DNA of 19,671 bases from Immundisolibacter sp. (GTDB taxonomy: Bacteria; Pseudomonadota; Gammaproteobacteria; Immundisolibacterales; Immundisolibacteraceae): positions 1 through 19,671 of the forward strand of contig NZ_JBFIII010000056.1 in the NCBI RefSeq assembly GCF_041601295.1, read 5' to 3'. Positions within the stretch are counted from its first letter, which is position 1; each line of letters opens with the position of its first letter. A program made the translations under genes and the position numbers. The notes below the pieces were generated by a model. The model saw only the letters and a list, made by a program, of their open reading frames with translations. It was not told the DNA's origin and searched no databases. Below are positions 7,890-15,429 of the stretch, in pieces.

Positions 7890-8918
7890 ATGAGCAAGGC
7901 GTTTTCCATCCGTGTGCAGCAGTCCGGCGCCGAGTATTCCTGCGCCGACGACGACACCGTGCTGCGTTCGGGACTGCGGGCCGGCGTTGGCCTGTCCTAC
8001 GAATGTAACGTCGGTAGCTGCGGCACCTGCAAGTTCGAGCTGATAGAGGGCGAGGTGCATAACCTATGGGAGGAAGCGCCGGGTCTTAATCCGCGTGATC
8101 GCCAGCGCGGGCGGATGCTGGGTTGCCAGTGCGTGCCGCTGGGCGATTGCCTGATCAAGCCCATGATCATCGACGAAAGCTTTGTCCCCACCGACCCGCC
8201 ACGGCGGTTTTCCGGCGAGTTGATCGCGGTGCGCGATCTGACGCACGACATTCGGGAATTCACCGTCAAGGACAGCCAGGCCGCCGGTTTTCGTCCCGGG
8301 CAGTACGCCTTGTTATATCTGCCGGGGGTGGCCGGGCCGCGTGCTTATTCGATGTCCAATATCCGCAACGCGGATGGGCTGTGGGACTTCATCATCCGCA
8401 AGGTCCCCAACGGCGCCGGCACTGGCGCGCTGTTTGACCTGCAGGTGGGCGAGCAGGTACAGGTCGACGGCCCCTACGGGCTCGCCTACCTGCGCACCGA
8501 GGTCAGGCGCACGGTGGTGTGCATCGGCGGCGGGTCCGGTCTGGCGCCGATGCTGTCGATTGCCCGTGGCATGGTGGCGGACCCAAGCATGGACGGCGTG
8601 AAGCTGAAATTCTTTTATGGCGCCCGCGGTCCGCGTGATCTGTGCGGTGAGGCGGAGTTGCAGGCCCTGGCGGGGTTTGGCGATCGCATCGAGTTCCTGC
8701 CGGCGCTATCGGATGCCCAGGAGGCCGCCGCGGGTGGCTGGACCGGCGACGTCGGATTCATTCATGAACAGGTCAAGGCACGCATCCCGACCGACCAGTT
8801 GCAGGAGTGCGAGTTTTATACCTGCGGTCCACCGGTGATGATCAACGCCGTCATGCAGATGCTGGGCGGCGAGTTGAAGGTTCCGCCAGACCGCATCCAT
8901 TACGACAGCTTTGTGTAA
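7890..8918 (+). CDS. 2Fe-2S/FAD/NAD(P)H oxidoreductase, soluble-oxygenase reductase type
   Basis: This 342-residue protein has a plant-type ferredoxin domain at the N-terminus: cysteines C39, C44, C47 and C79 in CNVGSCGTC and LGCQC. An FAD-binding barrel follows (RAYSMSN from R151, then GPYGLAYLR near 194-202), and then an NAD(P)-binding domain (GGGSGLAP at about 213-220, FFYGARGPRDLC, EFYTCGPP). The layout is that of electron-transfer components of soluble diiron monooxygenases (TmoF/TbuC type) and CDP-6-deoxyglucoseen reductases. It would pass electrons from NADH through FAD to the cluster and then to an oxygenase. No oxygenase subunit is encoded in this window, so the partner is unknown. 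The gene sits 42 bases after dnaQ and converges on the minus-strand VOC gene. Confidence 0.85.
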   Translation: MSKAFSIRVQQSGAEYSCADDDTVLRSGLRAGVGLSYECNVGSCGTCKFELIEGEVHNLWEEAPGLNPRDRQRGRMLGCQCVPLGDCLIKPMIIDESFVPTDPPRRFSGELIAVRDLTHDIREFTVKDSQAAGFRPGQYALLYLPGVAGPRAYSMSNIRNADGLWDFIIRKVPNGAGTGALFDLQVGEQVQVDGPYGLAYLRTEVRRTVVCIGGGSGLAPMLSIARGMVADPSMDGVKLKFFYGARGPRDLCGEAELQALAGFGDRIEFLPALSDAQEAAAGGWTGDVGFIHEQVKARIPTDQLQECEFYTCGPPVMINAVMQMLGGELKVPPDRIHYDSFV

Positions 8919-8927
8919 ACGCGATGT

Positions 8928-8965
8928 CCGGCCTTGGCCGGGATCCGCGCGCGATCCATCGGATC
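8928..8965. other. inverted repeats between convergent genes
   Basis: CCGGCC-TT-GGCCGG (8928-8941) is a perfect short palindrome in the 45-base gap between the convergent reductase and VOC genes. GGATC/GATCC inverted pairs follow at 8941-8965 and run into the VOC stop codon. No T-run is present, so this is at most a weak bidirectional terminator. Confidence 0.35.
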
Positions 8966-9908
8966 ACACGTTCAGGCCCACGCGCCAGGCGTCCTGCGCG
9001 CTCATGCCAAGCGACTGCCACCAGTCCGGTCGCTGCGCAACGATGATCTCGATGCACATGCCAAACAAGGGCGCGCTGTCCAGATAGTAGTAGCGCATGG
9101 CGTCGCCGAAGGCGCCCTCGAAGCGGACATTCAGCCCAGCCGCCGCACACCCGGCCCGCACCGCGGCAAAGTCGGCCGGCGTGAGGATGGTCGGGAAGTA
9201 ATGTTGCGGACCCTCGCCATGGGCGGCCAGGAAGCGTTGATACATGCCATCGCCTTCGCCGGGCTGCATCAGCTCGCAGGCAAAGTTGCCGATGCGCCCG
9301 AATGCGGTCTGCGCGTGATGCTCCACCTGCTTTCCATCCAGCCATGCCATCAGGCCCTGGCCGGTGTGCAATTCCATGCGCAGGAAATCGTCGATGCCCA
9401 GCAGGCGCTGATAAGCGGCTATCGCGGTTTCGCGGTCGCGCACCACGGCACCGAAATGGTAGAGCTTCTGCGGTGGCAGCAGCGCCGAGTAGGAGAACCG
9501 ACGCCGGTCGGTAAACACTTCAGGTGTGAGCTGCGCCACCAGCGCGAGTCCGCCAAGCTGGCCGCGTGTCGCGAAGGTGAGGCGATCCTTGTCGGCCTCG
9601 ACCGCCACATCGAGCGCTTCGGCACGTTCCAGCAGTACGGTGTGGTCGTCCTCGTCCGGCAGGAAAACCGCATGGCTCATGCCCTGGCCGCGGCGCCCGA
9701 AGAACTCGCCGCAGACATCCGTTCCGGGCGTACCCTCAAGCAGCTCCAGGCGCAGGCTGCCGAAGCCTCCCAGGGCCGCCCGTCGGCCGGAAAGTTCGCA
9801 CAAATCGAACTGGCGGATGCCGAATATTCGGGCGAAAGCCGTCATCGCCGGCTCCAGATCCGCGACCACCATGCCGAAGCGCTCGAACTTGCCCAGCGGT
9901 AGCGTCAC
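8964..9908 (-). CDS. two-domain VOC (glyoxalase/epimerase/dioxygenase superfamily) protein
   Basis: This 314-residue protein has two VOC domains, at about 8-130 and 148-292. The second domain has H151 (YHFGAVV), E212 (ACELMQP), H236 (QHYFPT) and E287 (MCIEII). Their spacing is close to the four metal ligands of methylmalonyl-CoA epimerase-type proteins. In the first domain R10 replaces the first ligand and the last acidic ligand is not evident, so only the C-terminal half looks metal-binding. Start GTG 9908 overlaps the stop of the upstream flavoprotein gene (GTGA), implying coupled translation; upstream codons belong to the flavoprotein's other frame. It is the last gene of the five-gene operon. 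Epimerase, lyase or extradiol dioxygenase activity are all possible; the substrate is unknown. Confidence 0.82.
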   Translation of the reverse strand: MTLPLGKFERFGMVVADLEPAMTAFARIFGIRQFDLCELSGRRAALGGFGSLRLELLEGTPGTDVCGEFFGRRGQGMSHAVFLPDEDDHTVLLERAEALDVAVEADKDRLTFATRGQLGGLALVAQLTPEVFTDRRRFSYSALLPPQKLYHFGAVVRDRETAIAAYQRLLGIDDFLRMELHTGQGLMAWLDGKQVEHHAQTAFGRIGNFACELMQPGEGDGMYQRFLAAHGEGPQHYFPTILTPADFAAVRAGCAAAGLNVRFEGAFGDAMRYYYLDSAPLFGMCIEIIVAQRPDWWQSLGMSAQDAWRVGLNV

Positions 9909-11647
9909 GTTGTTTCGGCGGCGTTGCTGTCTGTGTTGCGCATGCTGTGTTCCGCTGCCAGAGCGCCAAAGGTAATGGCCGGACCCAGGGTGGCGCCGCC
10001 GGCCCAATAGGCAGGTCCAGTCGGGGAAGCAACGCAGTTGCCGGCCCCATAGAGACCAGGAATGGGTCGATTCCGGACATCCAGTATCCGCGCGTGTTCG
10101 TCGATACGCGGTCCGCCCTTGGTGTCCAGCGTGCCGGCGACCAGAATCACCGCGTAGTACGGGCCGTGGTCGGCCAGGGGATGCATGGTCGGGTTCGGGT
10201 GCGGATTATTCAGCACCGGCTGCGGACCGAACTGGTGAAAGAATGGCTCGATGGGCGTCTGTCCGCGTTTGAAGTCCAAATCCTTGCCGGTTTGTGCCTG
10301 TTCGTTGAAGCGCGCCACGCTGGCCTTCAGCTGCGGCAGGAAATCGTCCGCCAGGCGCACGCCGCCGGTGTGCGGGGTCAATTTCTGCAAGTGCGCCGCC
10401 AACCGGCTGGCCAGCTCATCCAGGGTGTCCGCGGTGTGGACATGGGGCGGCAGCGGGCCGATCGGCGGGATTGGCGCGTATCCGGCAAATTCTGTCGCGG
10501 TGCGGGCGTCGTAGATCATGAAGGACAGCAGGTTGGGATACTCGGCCGCCACCGGGTCCCATTGAAAATGCACCTGCGTGCGTTCGTTGTAAACAAACTT
10601 CTCGTTGAGGAAGCGGCGCCCGAAGCGGTTGACCTGCACCATGGCGTCGCCCGGTGTGCACCAGATGCCGGTCGGGACACTCGGACTGTCCAGCGCCTGG
10701 TCCAGCGGGATCTGGCACCACCAGGCGTTACTCATATTGCCCAGCTGGGCACCGACTTCGCCGGCGATGGTGATGAAATCGCCCTCCGAGGCCGGTTGCG
10801 CGCAGCCCCCGAAGACCGGGCCCTTGAGGAAGTCGCGGCGCATCCGCGGGTTATGAGTAAAGCCGCCGCTGGCGAAAATCACCCCGCGCCGGGCGCGCAG
10901 GTGCAGGGTCTTGCCCTCACCGCTGGTGACCGCCAGGCCCGCCACATGGCCGGCCTCCATGATCAGGCGGTGAGCCCTCAGCCCGGTTTGGATGGGTATG
11001 CCCGCCGCATCCAGCGCAGCGCGGAACTGGCGCACCAGCTCGGCGCCGTTGCCGACTTTGCCGTCCGGGGTCATCGGCACCAGGGCGCGGCCACTGGGCA
11101 CCTTGTTTTGCGGCAGATGGGCGTAGTAATCGGGCATCTGGACGCCCGGCGCAAACTCGTTGCTCAGGTTCAGCACTCCGGCGTCCTGCCACCCATCGAG
11201 CACCCGCGCCGCGTGATCGTAGTAAGTCGCAATCATATGCAGGCCATCGGTTGGCGCGCCGTAGCTTGGATGTCGGGCGTCGTAATACTCCGGGTAGGAC
11301 AGGCGAACCATGTAACGCAGGGCATCCTCGCGCGTGTCCTGCACGCCCGCCTGACGCAGGAAGCGGTTGTTGGGCACCCAGATGCCGCCGACCGATTTCA
11401 TTGTCGTGCCGCCCGCATAGGGCGCCTTTTCGATGATCAGCACCTTGGCGCCAAGGCGCTGGGCGGTCAGCGCCGCGCTTGCCCCCGCAGCGCCCGCGCC
11501 GACCACCAGCACATCCACCGTGTCGTCCCAGCGCATCGGTTCGGCGGCGGCAGCCGGTTTAAGCAGACCCATGCCCGCGCCCGCCGCCAGGGCCGCGCTG
11601 CCCTGCAACAAGCGGCGACGACTGAGCGGTAATTTGGATACCGTCAT
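9905..11647 (-). CDS. Tat-exported FAD-dependent oxidoreductase, 3-ketosteroid dehydrogenase/fumarate reductase family
   Basis: This is a 580-residue flavoprotein. The N-terminus is a Tat signal: SRRRLLQG with R10-R12, a hydrophobic stretch rich in A and G, and an AAA processing region near 32-36. The FAD Rossmann motif GAGAAG is at 50-55, then EKAPYAGGTTMKSVGG. Near the C-terminus GAGNCVASPTGPAYWAGG (from about 534), followed by ATLGPAITFG, resembles 3-ketosteroid delta-1-dehydrogenase-like members of the FAD_binding_2 family. By family it would introduce or reduce a C-C double bond next to a carbonyl or carboxylate. No haem CXXCH motif is present. It is translationally coupled to the VOC gene and lies 49 bases after the methyltransferase gene. 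Export of this protein, while its neighbours have no signal peptide, is odd. Substrate unknown. Confidence 0.87.
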   Translation of the reverse strand: MTVSKLPLSRRRLLQGSAALAAGAGMGLLKPAAAAEPMRWDDTVDVLVVGAGAAGASAALTAQRLGAKVLIIEKAPYAGGTTMKSVGGIWVPNNRFLRQAGVQDTREDALRYMVRLSYPEYYDARHPSYGAPTDGLHMIATYYDHAARVLDGWQDAGVLNLSNEFAPGVQMPDYYAHLPQNKVPSGRALVPMTPDGKVGNGAELVRQFRAALDAAGIPIQTGLRAHRLIMEAGHVAGLAVTSGEGKTLHLRARRGVIFASGGFTHNPRMRRDFLKGPVFGGCAQPASEGDFITIAGEVGAQLGNMSNAWWCQIPLDQALDSPSVPTGIWCTPGDAMVQVNRFGRRFLNEKFVYNERTQVHFQWDPVAAEYPNLLSFMIYDARTATEFAGYAPIPPIGPLPPHVHTADTLDELASRLAAHLQKLTPHTGGVRLADDFLPQLKASVARFNEQAQTGKDLDFKRGQTPIEPFFHQFGPQPVLNNPHPNPTMHPLADHGPYYAVILVAGTLDTKGGPRIDEHARILDVRNRPIPGLYGAGNCVASPTGPAYWAGGATLGPAITFGALAAEHSMRNTDSNAAETT

Positions 11648-11696
11648 CTAGTAGAACCTCTTTTTACGCCCAGATTAATGCATGAACGACCAGTTC

Positions 11697-12476
11697 TCAA
11701 AGTGGCGGCCGTCGGCCCCAGGCCGCTACCGTACAGGCGCCAAAAGCCCACAGCCGCGGATCGTCCAGCAGCGACAGGGCGGCATCATATGCCTCGGCGG
11801 CCATATAGCCGCCAGCGACGACCCGCTCGCGCGCCTGCTGGCCACTTAATCGATAGAACTGGGCGAGCGGTCCGGCGCCGCGCAGCACCGCCACTTCGGC
11901 CGCTGCGTCGACATCGCTCAAGCCCAGGTCGGTCAGGCGCTGCGGCAAATCGCGCGCCCAGTAGCAGTCGCGGCCGGTGGCCGCCACCACGGCGCGGGTC
12001 AGTGCGTCCATGAACTGTGTATATAGCGGTCGCTGGCCGGCGTGCACCGGATAAAAATCGGGTTCCTCCAGCAACAGCACTCCGCCAGGCTTGAGTGCGT
12101 TGATGAGCCGCCCGATCGCGTCGTCAATATCGGGCAGATGGTGCACCAGCCAGCGTGCGTGCACCAGGTCGAACTGTCCGTCTGGCAGGGCGTCACGGGT
12201 GAGGTCATGGGCCAGGATTTCGAGGTCCGGCGGTGCATCGACCGCGACCAGACTGGGGTCGATATCGATAGCGAGCACGCGCCCGGTCGGACCCACGGTA
12301 TGACACAGCCAGTGGGCGATCGAACCGCCACCGGCGCCCACCTCCGCGCAGTGCCAGCCGGGTCGCACGCCAAGGTCGAGTATGTGCCGCCGGGTGGCCG
12401 GGTCGAGTTCAGCCTCCAGCAAAGCCAGGCGTTGACGGGCCTGCTGCCAGGCATTGGACAGGGCGTAATCGGTCAT
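11697..12476 (-). CDS. class I SAM-dependent methyltransferase
   Basis: This 259-residue protein has a clear SAM-binding fold. Motif I is CAEVGAGGGSIAHWL (glycine-rich loop near 45-51). The acidic strand LAIDIDPS is at about 69-75, FDLVHARWLVHHLPD covers the motif II region, and LKPGGVLLLEEPDF follows. Start ATG 12476 is chosen because it gives a compact methyltransferase just after the MmgE/PrpD stop (19-base gap); an upstream frame extension overlaps that gene. It resembles UbiE/Methyltransf_25-like proteins, which methylate small molecules. It is probably transcribed with the lyase and PrpD genes upstream and the flavoprotein downstream. Substrate unknown. Confidence 0.85.
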   Translation of the reverse strand: MTDYALSNAWQQARQRLALLEAELDPATRRHILDLGVRPGWHCAEVGAGGGSIAHWLCHTVGPTGRVLAIDIDPSLVAVDAPPDLEILAHDLTRDALPDGQFDLVHARWLVHHLPDIDDAIGRLINALKPGGVLLLEEPDFYPVHAGQRPLYTQFMDALTRAVVAATGRDCYWARDLPQRLTDLGLSDVDAAAEVAVLRGAGPLAQFYRLSGQQARERVVAGGYMAAEAYDAALSLLDDPRLWAFGACTVAAWGRRPPL

Positions 12477-12495
12477 CGGGAGGTCCCCGCGTGGA

Positions 12496-13872
12496 TCAGT
12501 TACCGCCGGCCACCTGGCGTAAGGGTCCGGAATCGAACGGCACCGGCGCTTCAAGTCCGCGCAGCCAGCCGAGCAGCCGTTCCGCCTGTTGCCGGTCGAC
12601 CTTGCCATAGTCGGCGAGGAGTCGAAACTTCGCCTCAAGTTCCGGCGTCGTCAGCGGGTTTTCGGGATCGCCCCTGGGCTGTTCCTGGGATGCCTGGAGG
12701 ACTTGGCCATCGGCCAGAGTGAGGCTGACCGCGGCCGACCAGCAGGCTGGGTAGGCTGCCTCGCGGGCCTCATCGACCGCCACCTGGATGGCCGGCAACA
12801 GTTTGCGCACCGTGCTGTCGGCGAGCGCCGTCGGGGCAAACTCGGCCAGGCCGACCTGTCCGTGATGCAGCGCCGCCGCCACGCAGTACTGGAGGCTGAA
12901 TTTGGCATCCGTGACGGTGTGGGGATCAGGTTTGTCGCACAGGGCCAGCGCGGCCCGGTAGGTAGCTACGGTCGCCGCGATGATCACGGCGTCCGCCGGC
13001 AGCCGCGCGCGTAACGCCAGCGCCGCATCGATCGCCGCATGCGTGTGGCGACAGGATGCGTGGGGTTTGATCGATATCCGGTGAATACGCAGGGACTCGG
13101 TCGGTTCGCCCAGATGCGCGACCACGCGCTGTGGATCGCCTTGCGGTGCAAGGCCGGCAAAAAAGCCGCGCTCGCCCTCCAGGATTTTGCGCGCGCCGGT
13201 CAGGCCCAGTCGCGACAAGGTGGCTGCCAGCACACCGTTGGCCGCCGCCCGACCCGGATGCAGGGGCTTGGTCAGGGCGCCATCGTCGTTGAATTGCCAC
13301 AGCCCGGCCGCCTGCGTGCCGGCGTTGCCCAGGGCCCACACCAGGCGCTCGCGATCCAGGCCAAGCAGCCATCCGGCCGCCGCGGCGGCGCCGTAAACAC
13401 CGCACGTGGAAGTGTTATGAAAGTGAACGTAGTGTTCGGCACCGACCGCCTCGCCGATACGCACCATGACCTCGTAACCGACCACCACCGCCGCCAGGAA
13501 CTCAAGGCCGCTGACGCCGACCCGCTCGGCGACCGCCAGCGCAGCCGGTATCACCACGGCGCCTGGGTGGGTGACCGATTCACGTTCGACGTCGTCCATC
13601 TCGACAATGTGCGACAACGCACCGTTGCAAAGTGCCGCCACTTCCACGGAGCGGCCTTCTGTCAGGCCGAGCAGTGTTACCCGCCCGGGTGGCTGGAGCC
13701 GTGCATATTCGAGAAAAATGTGACCGGTGTCGGTCCCCAGCCCGGCCAGGGCCGAACCCAGCCAGTCGAGTACCAGCAAGCGGGCGGCGTGCAGATCGGC
13801 GCTGGCGAAACCGGACTCGCGCCGCGCCAGCTGCCAGTCCGCCAGTTGCTCACTGAGGCTGGCGTCAATCAT
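12496..13872 (-). CDS. MmgE/PrpD family protein (dehydratase/decarboxylase fold)
   Basis: This 458-residue protein matches the MmgE/PrpD family (2-methylcitrate dehydratase, cis-aconitate decarboxylase). Family-type residues are visible: D93/D94 and H102 in EMDDVERESVTHPG, H152 in HFHNTST, K202 in LTKPLHPGRAA, and a His cluster in KPHASCRHTH. These correspond to the D, H, H, K and H positions described for cis-aconitate decarboxylase, so a dehydration or decarboxylation of a tricarboxylate-like acid is plausible. Start ATG 13872 overlaps the stop of the upstream lyase gene by 8 nt (ATGATTGA), supporting coupling. A longer in-frame extension upstream lies inside the lyase gene and was rejected. 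There is no sign that it is a true methylcitrate-cycle PrpD: no prpB or prpC is nearby. Confidence 0.88.
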   Translation of the reverse strand: MIDASLSEQLADWQLARRESGFASADLHAARLLVLDWLGSALAGLGTDTGHIFLEYARLQPPGRVTLLGLTEGRSVEVAALCNGALSHIVEMDDVERESVTHPGAVVIPAALAVAERVGVSGLEFLAAVVVGYEVMVRIGEAVGAEHYVHFHNTSTCGVYGAAAAAGWLLGLDRERLVWALGNAGTQAAGLWQFNDDGALTKPLHPGRAAANGVLAATLSRLGLTGARKILEGERGFFAGLAPQGDPQRVVAHLGEPTESLRIHRISIKPHASCRHTHAAIDAALALRARLPADAVIIAATVATYRAALALCDKPDPHTVTDAKFSLQYCVAAALHHGQVGLAEFAPTALADSTVRKLLPAIQVAVDEAREAAYPACWSAAVSLTLADGQVLQASQEQPRGDPENPLTTPELEAKFRLLADYGKVDRQQAERLLGWLRGLEAPVPFDSGPLRQVAGGN

Positions 13873-14647
13873 GGGCGCCTTTGACCGCGTCGCCGGAGTA
13901 CTCGACCTCGTGCGCGGCAAGTTCCCATATGGCGCGCGCCGCAGGGTTCTCGCGCTCTTCCTTGATGTGGCCGACCAGGCCCGCGGCGCGGGTAATCACG
14001 GCGAAGCCGCGCATCACCTCGACCGGGATGCCGAGCTCCGACAGTACGGCCGCAATGGCACCGGTGGCATTGATGGTGATGTGCCTGGCATAGACACGGT
14101 CTACAGCGTCGCCCAGCGCCAGCAGCGCGGCGATGTGATCACCCTTGACGCCGGCCGTGTGCGCAACCGCCAACAGCTTGGGCGTACGTGGGTCGTCCGG
14201 CCGGTGCAGGTTGTGACCGAAGCCGGGGAGGGGGGTTTTGCTCTCCCGATGGCGACGGGCAATGCCTTCGGCGGCGACAGCACGGTCGGGCGCCGCGATG
14301 ATCTCGGCGATCAGCGCGGCGGCCCCCTCCATGGTGCCAAGGAACTGCCCGCCAACGCCGAGCAAGCCAGCGGCGACCGCGCCCTGCAGCGATTCCGGTG
14401 CGCTCATCAGGGTCAGGCGCGTGGCAATGGCGCTGGGCGTGATGCCATGCTCCATCAGCGTTACCAGCACCGCATCGACGATTTTGACTTCGCCTGCCGT
14501 TGGCATGCGCGCCATGATTTGAAAGAACATCATTTGCGTGAAGCTGACTTCGCCGATCAGTTCGTCAACCAGGCTCTTGTCGCGCACGTAAATCGCGTCG
14601 CTGGTGTAGGTGCAGATAGCGGTGCTGGGTTTGCGCGGTTCGGCCAT
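13865..14647 (-). CDS. citryl-CoA lyase-like protein (citrate synthase superfamily)
   Basis: This 260-residue protein is much shorter than citrate synthase and corresponds to its catalytic half, as in citryl-CoA lyase and the C-terminus of ATP-citrate lyase. The signature GFGHNLHRPDDPR carries the catalytic His (H145), and EHGITPSAIATRLT (H67) matches the preceding conserved helix. The loop that reads GPLHGGAN in citrate synthase is here GQFLGTMEGAA, without the histidine. This fits cleavage of a citryl-CoA-like thioester to acetyl-CoA and an oxo-acid rather than synthesis. Start ATG 14647 has GGAG about 12 bases upstream. It is the first gene of the five-gene operon and overlaps the MmgE/PrpD gene by 8 nt. 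The exact acyl-CoA substrate is unknown. Confidence 0.83.
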   Translation of the reverse strand: MAEPRKPSTAICTYTSDAIYVRDKSLVDELIGEVSFTQMMFFQIMARMPTAGEVKIVDAVLVTLMEHGITPSAIATRLTLMSAPESLQGAVAAGLLGVGGQFLGTMEGAAALIAEIIAAPDRAVAAEGIARRHRESKTPLPGFGHNLHRPDDPRTPKLLAVAHTAGVKGDHIAALLALGDAVDRVYARHITINATGAIAAVLSELGIPVEVMRGFAVITRAAGLVGHIKEERENPAARAIWELAAHEVEYSGDAVKGAHD

Positions 14648-14793
14648 GCGGGTACGTGCTCCGGTTGGGTCAGGAAGGGGGTTGAAAGGTCGGCATGATG
14701 TCAGTCGCGGCATTGCCGCAAAAGTCCGTACCAGTGGCTAAGCGGCTCTGGGTTGGCGGAGTCACGAAGCGGGGTGCAGGCAGGCGCTGCGGC

Positions 14794-14822
14794 GGTGCCC
14801 GTCATTTCTTGTGGCGGGCACC
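14794..14822. other. 8-bp inverted repeat spanning the phaR stop codon
   Basis: GGTGCCCG (14794-14801) and CGGGCACC (14815-14822) form a perfect stem with a 13-nt loop that contains the phaR stop codon (14802-14804). There is no T-run on the minus strand. It may weakly terminate or protect the phaR transcript, and it marks the border with the downstream lyase operon. Confidence 0.5.
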
Positions 14823-15251
14823 ATCGCCGGGCCGCTTTCTTACGAGCAGACTGGGCAGGTCGCCGTCCGGCTCCGCATCGCTGGTGACCATGTTCAGCGG
14901 ATGGCCGCTGAGCATGGTCCGTAACTGTTCATGAAACGCACCCTGCTGTTCCATGAACAACACCACGCTGCGTTCCAGATAGTCGCGAAGCAGGCTGTGC
15001 AGGCTGTCGCCGTGAAAGCGGATAAGTTGCCGGAGCACCTCGTCGGCCAGCAGCGAACCGTTGGCCTGGGTTTCCTGTTCTGAAATGATCTGTAGCAGGA
15101 TGCTACGGGTGATGGTCTGGCCGGTTTTCGAGTCGTGGACCTCGAACGGCTCGCCGGTCAGCACCAACCGTTTGACGTCATCCAGCGCCACGAAGCAACT
15201 GTGCATGGTGTCGTACAGGCGACGATTGGGATATTTTTTCAGAATCCGCAC
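14802..15251 (-). CDS. phaR: polyhydroxyalkanoate synthesis repressor PhaR
   Basis: This 149-residue protein opens with RILKKYPNRRLYDT, the hallmark of the PHB/PHA accumulation regulator DNA-binding domain (about 1-62). A shorter PHB_acc region follows (about 65-105, LLRDYLERSVVLFMEQQGAF). By family it binds PHA granules or polymer and represses phasin and PHA genes when polymer is absent. The start is GTG 15251, immediately before the conserved motif, with AAGG about 10 bases upstream. No phaA, phaB, phaC or phasin gene is in the window. It diverges from the ctpA gene and is followed, on the same strand, by the acetyl-CoA-related lyase operon 154 bases away; a metabolic link is only inference. 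Confidence 0.93.
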   Translation of the reverse strand: MRILKKYPNRRLYDTMHSCFVALDDVKRLVLTGEPFEVHDSKTGQTITRSILLQIISEQETQANGSLLADEVLRQLIRFHGDSLHSLLRDYLERSVVLFMEQQGAFHEQLRTMLSGHPLNMVTSDAEPDGDLPSLLVRKRPGDGARHKK

Positions 15252-15326
15252 GTGGTTTTAACCTTGCGCGCTGGCCGTGACTGGCCAGTATTCGGCCCAT
15301 CGACCGCAACCTGGCGTATCCGGGCG

Positions 15327-15332
15327 ATTGTA
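15327..15332 (-). promoter_or_regulatory. candidate -10 box of phaR
   Basis: The minus strand reads TACAAT at 15332-15327, about 75 bases before the phaR start. No convincing -35 box was found at 16-18 bases. Low confidence. Confidence 0.3.
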
Positions 15333-15406
15333 CACAGCATGCCAAGTCGTGCAGCCAATTCGTGTTACGTACCAAAGGCATGAATACGTGGATGCGGTCG
15401 CGGCTT

Positions 15407-15412
15407 TATACT
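15407..15412 (+). promoter_or_regulatory. candidate -10 box of ctpA
   Basis: TATACT lies in an AT-rich patch within the 227-base divergent phaR/ctpA gap and would start a leader of about 60 nt that contains the tandem hairpins. The -35 region is poor. Low confidence. Confidence 0.35.
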
Positions 15413-15429
15413 TTTAGCTGGATTAAATA

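Noticed and set aside
8934..9902. Plus-strand open frame opposite the VOC gene
   Set aside because: Low-complexity, family-less translation; the minus-strand frame has VOC domains and coupled start/stop.
9947..11632. 561-codon plus-strand open frame opposite the flavoprotein gene
   Set aside because: No domain or signal; the minus strand encodes Tat and FAD motifs over the same bases.
13873..13920. Upstream start for the MmgE/PrpD gene
   Set aside because: The added residues overlap the lyase gene and are not part of the family; ATG 13872 makes an 8-nt coupled overlap.
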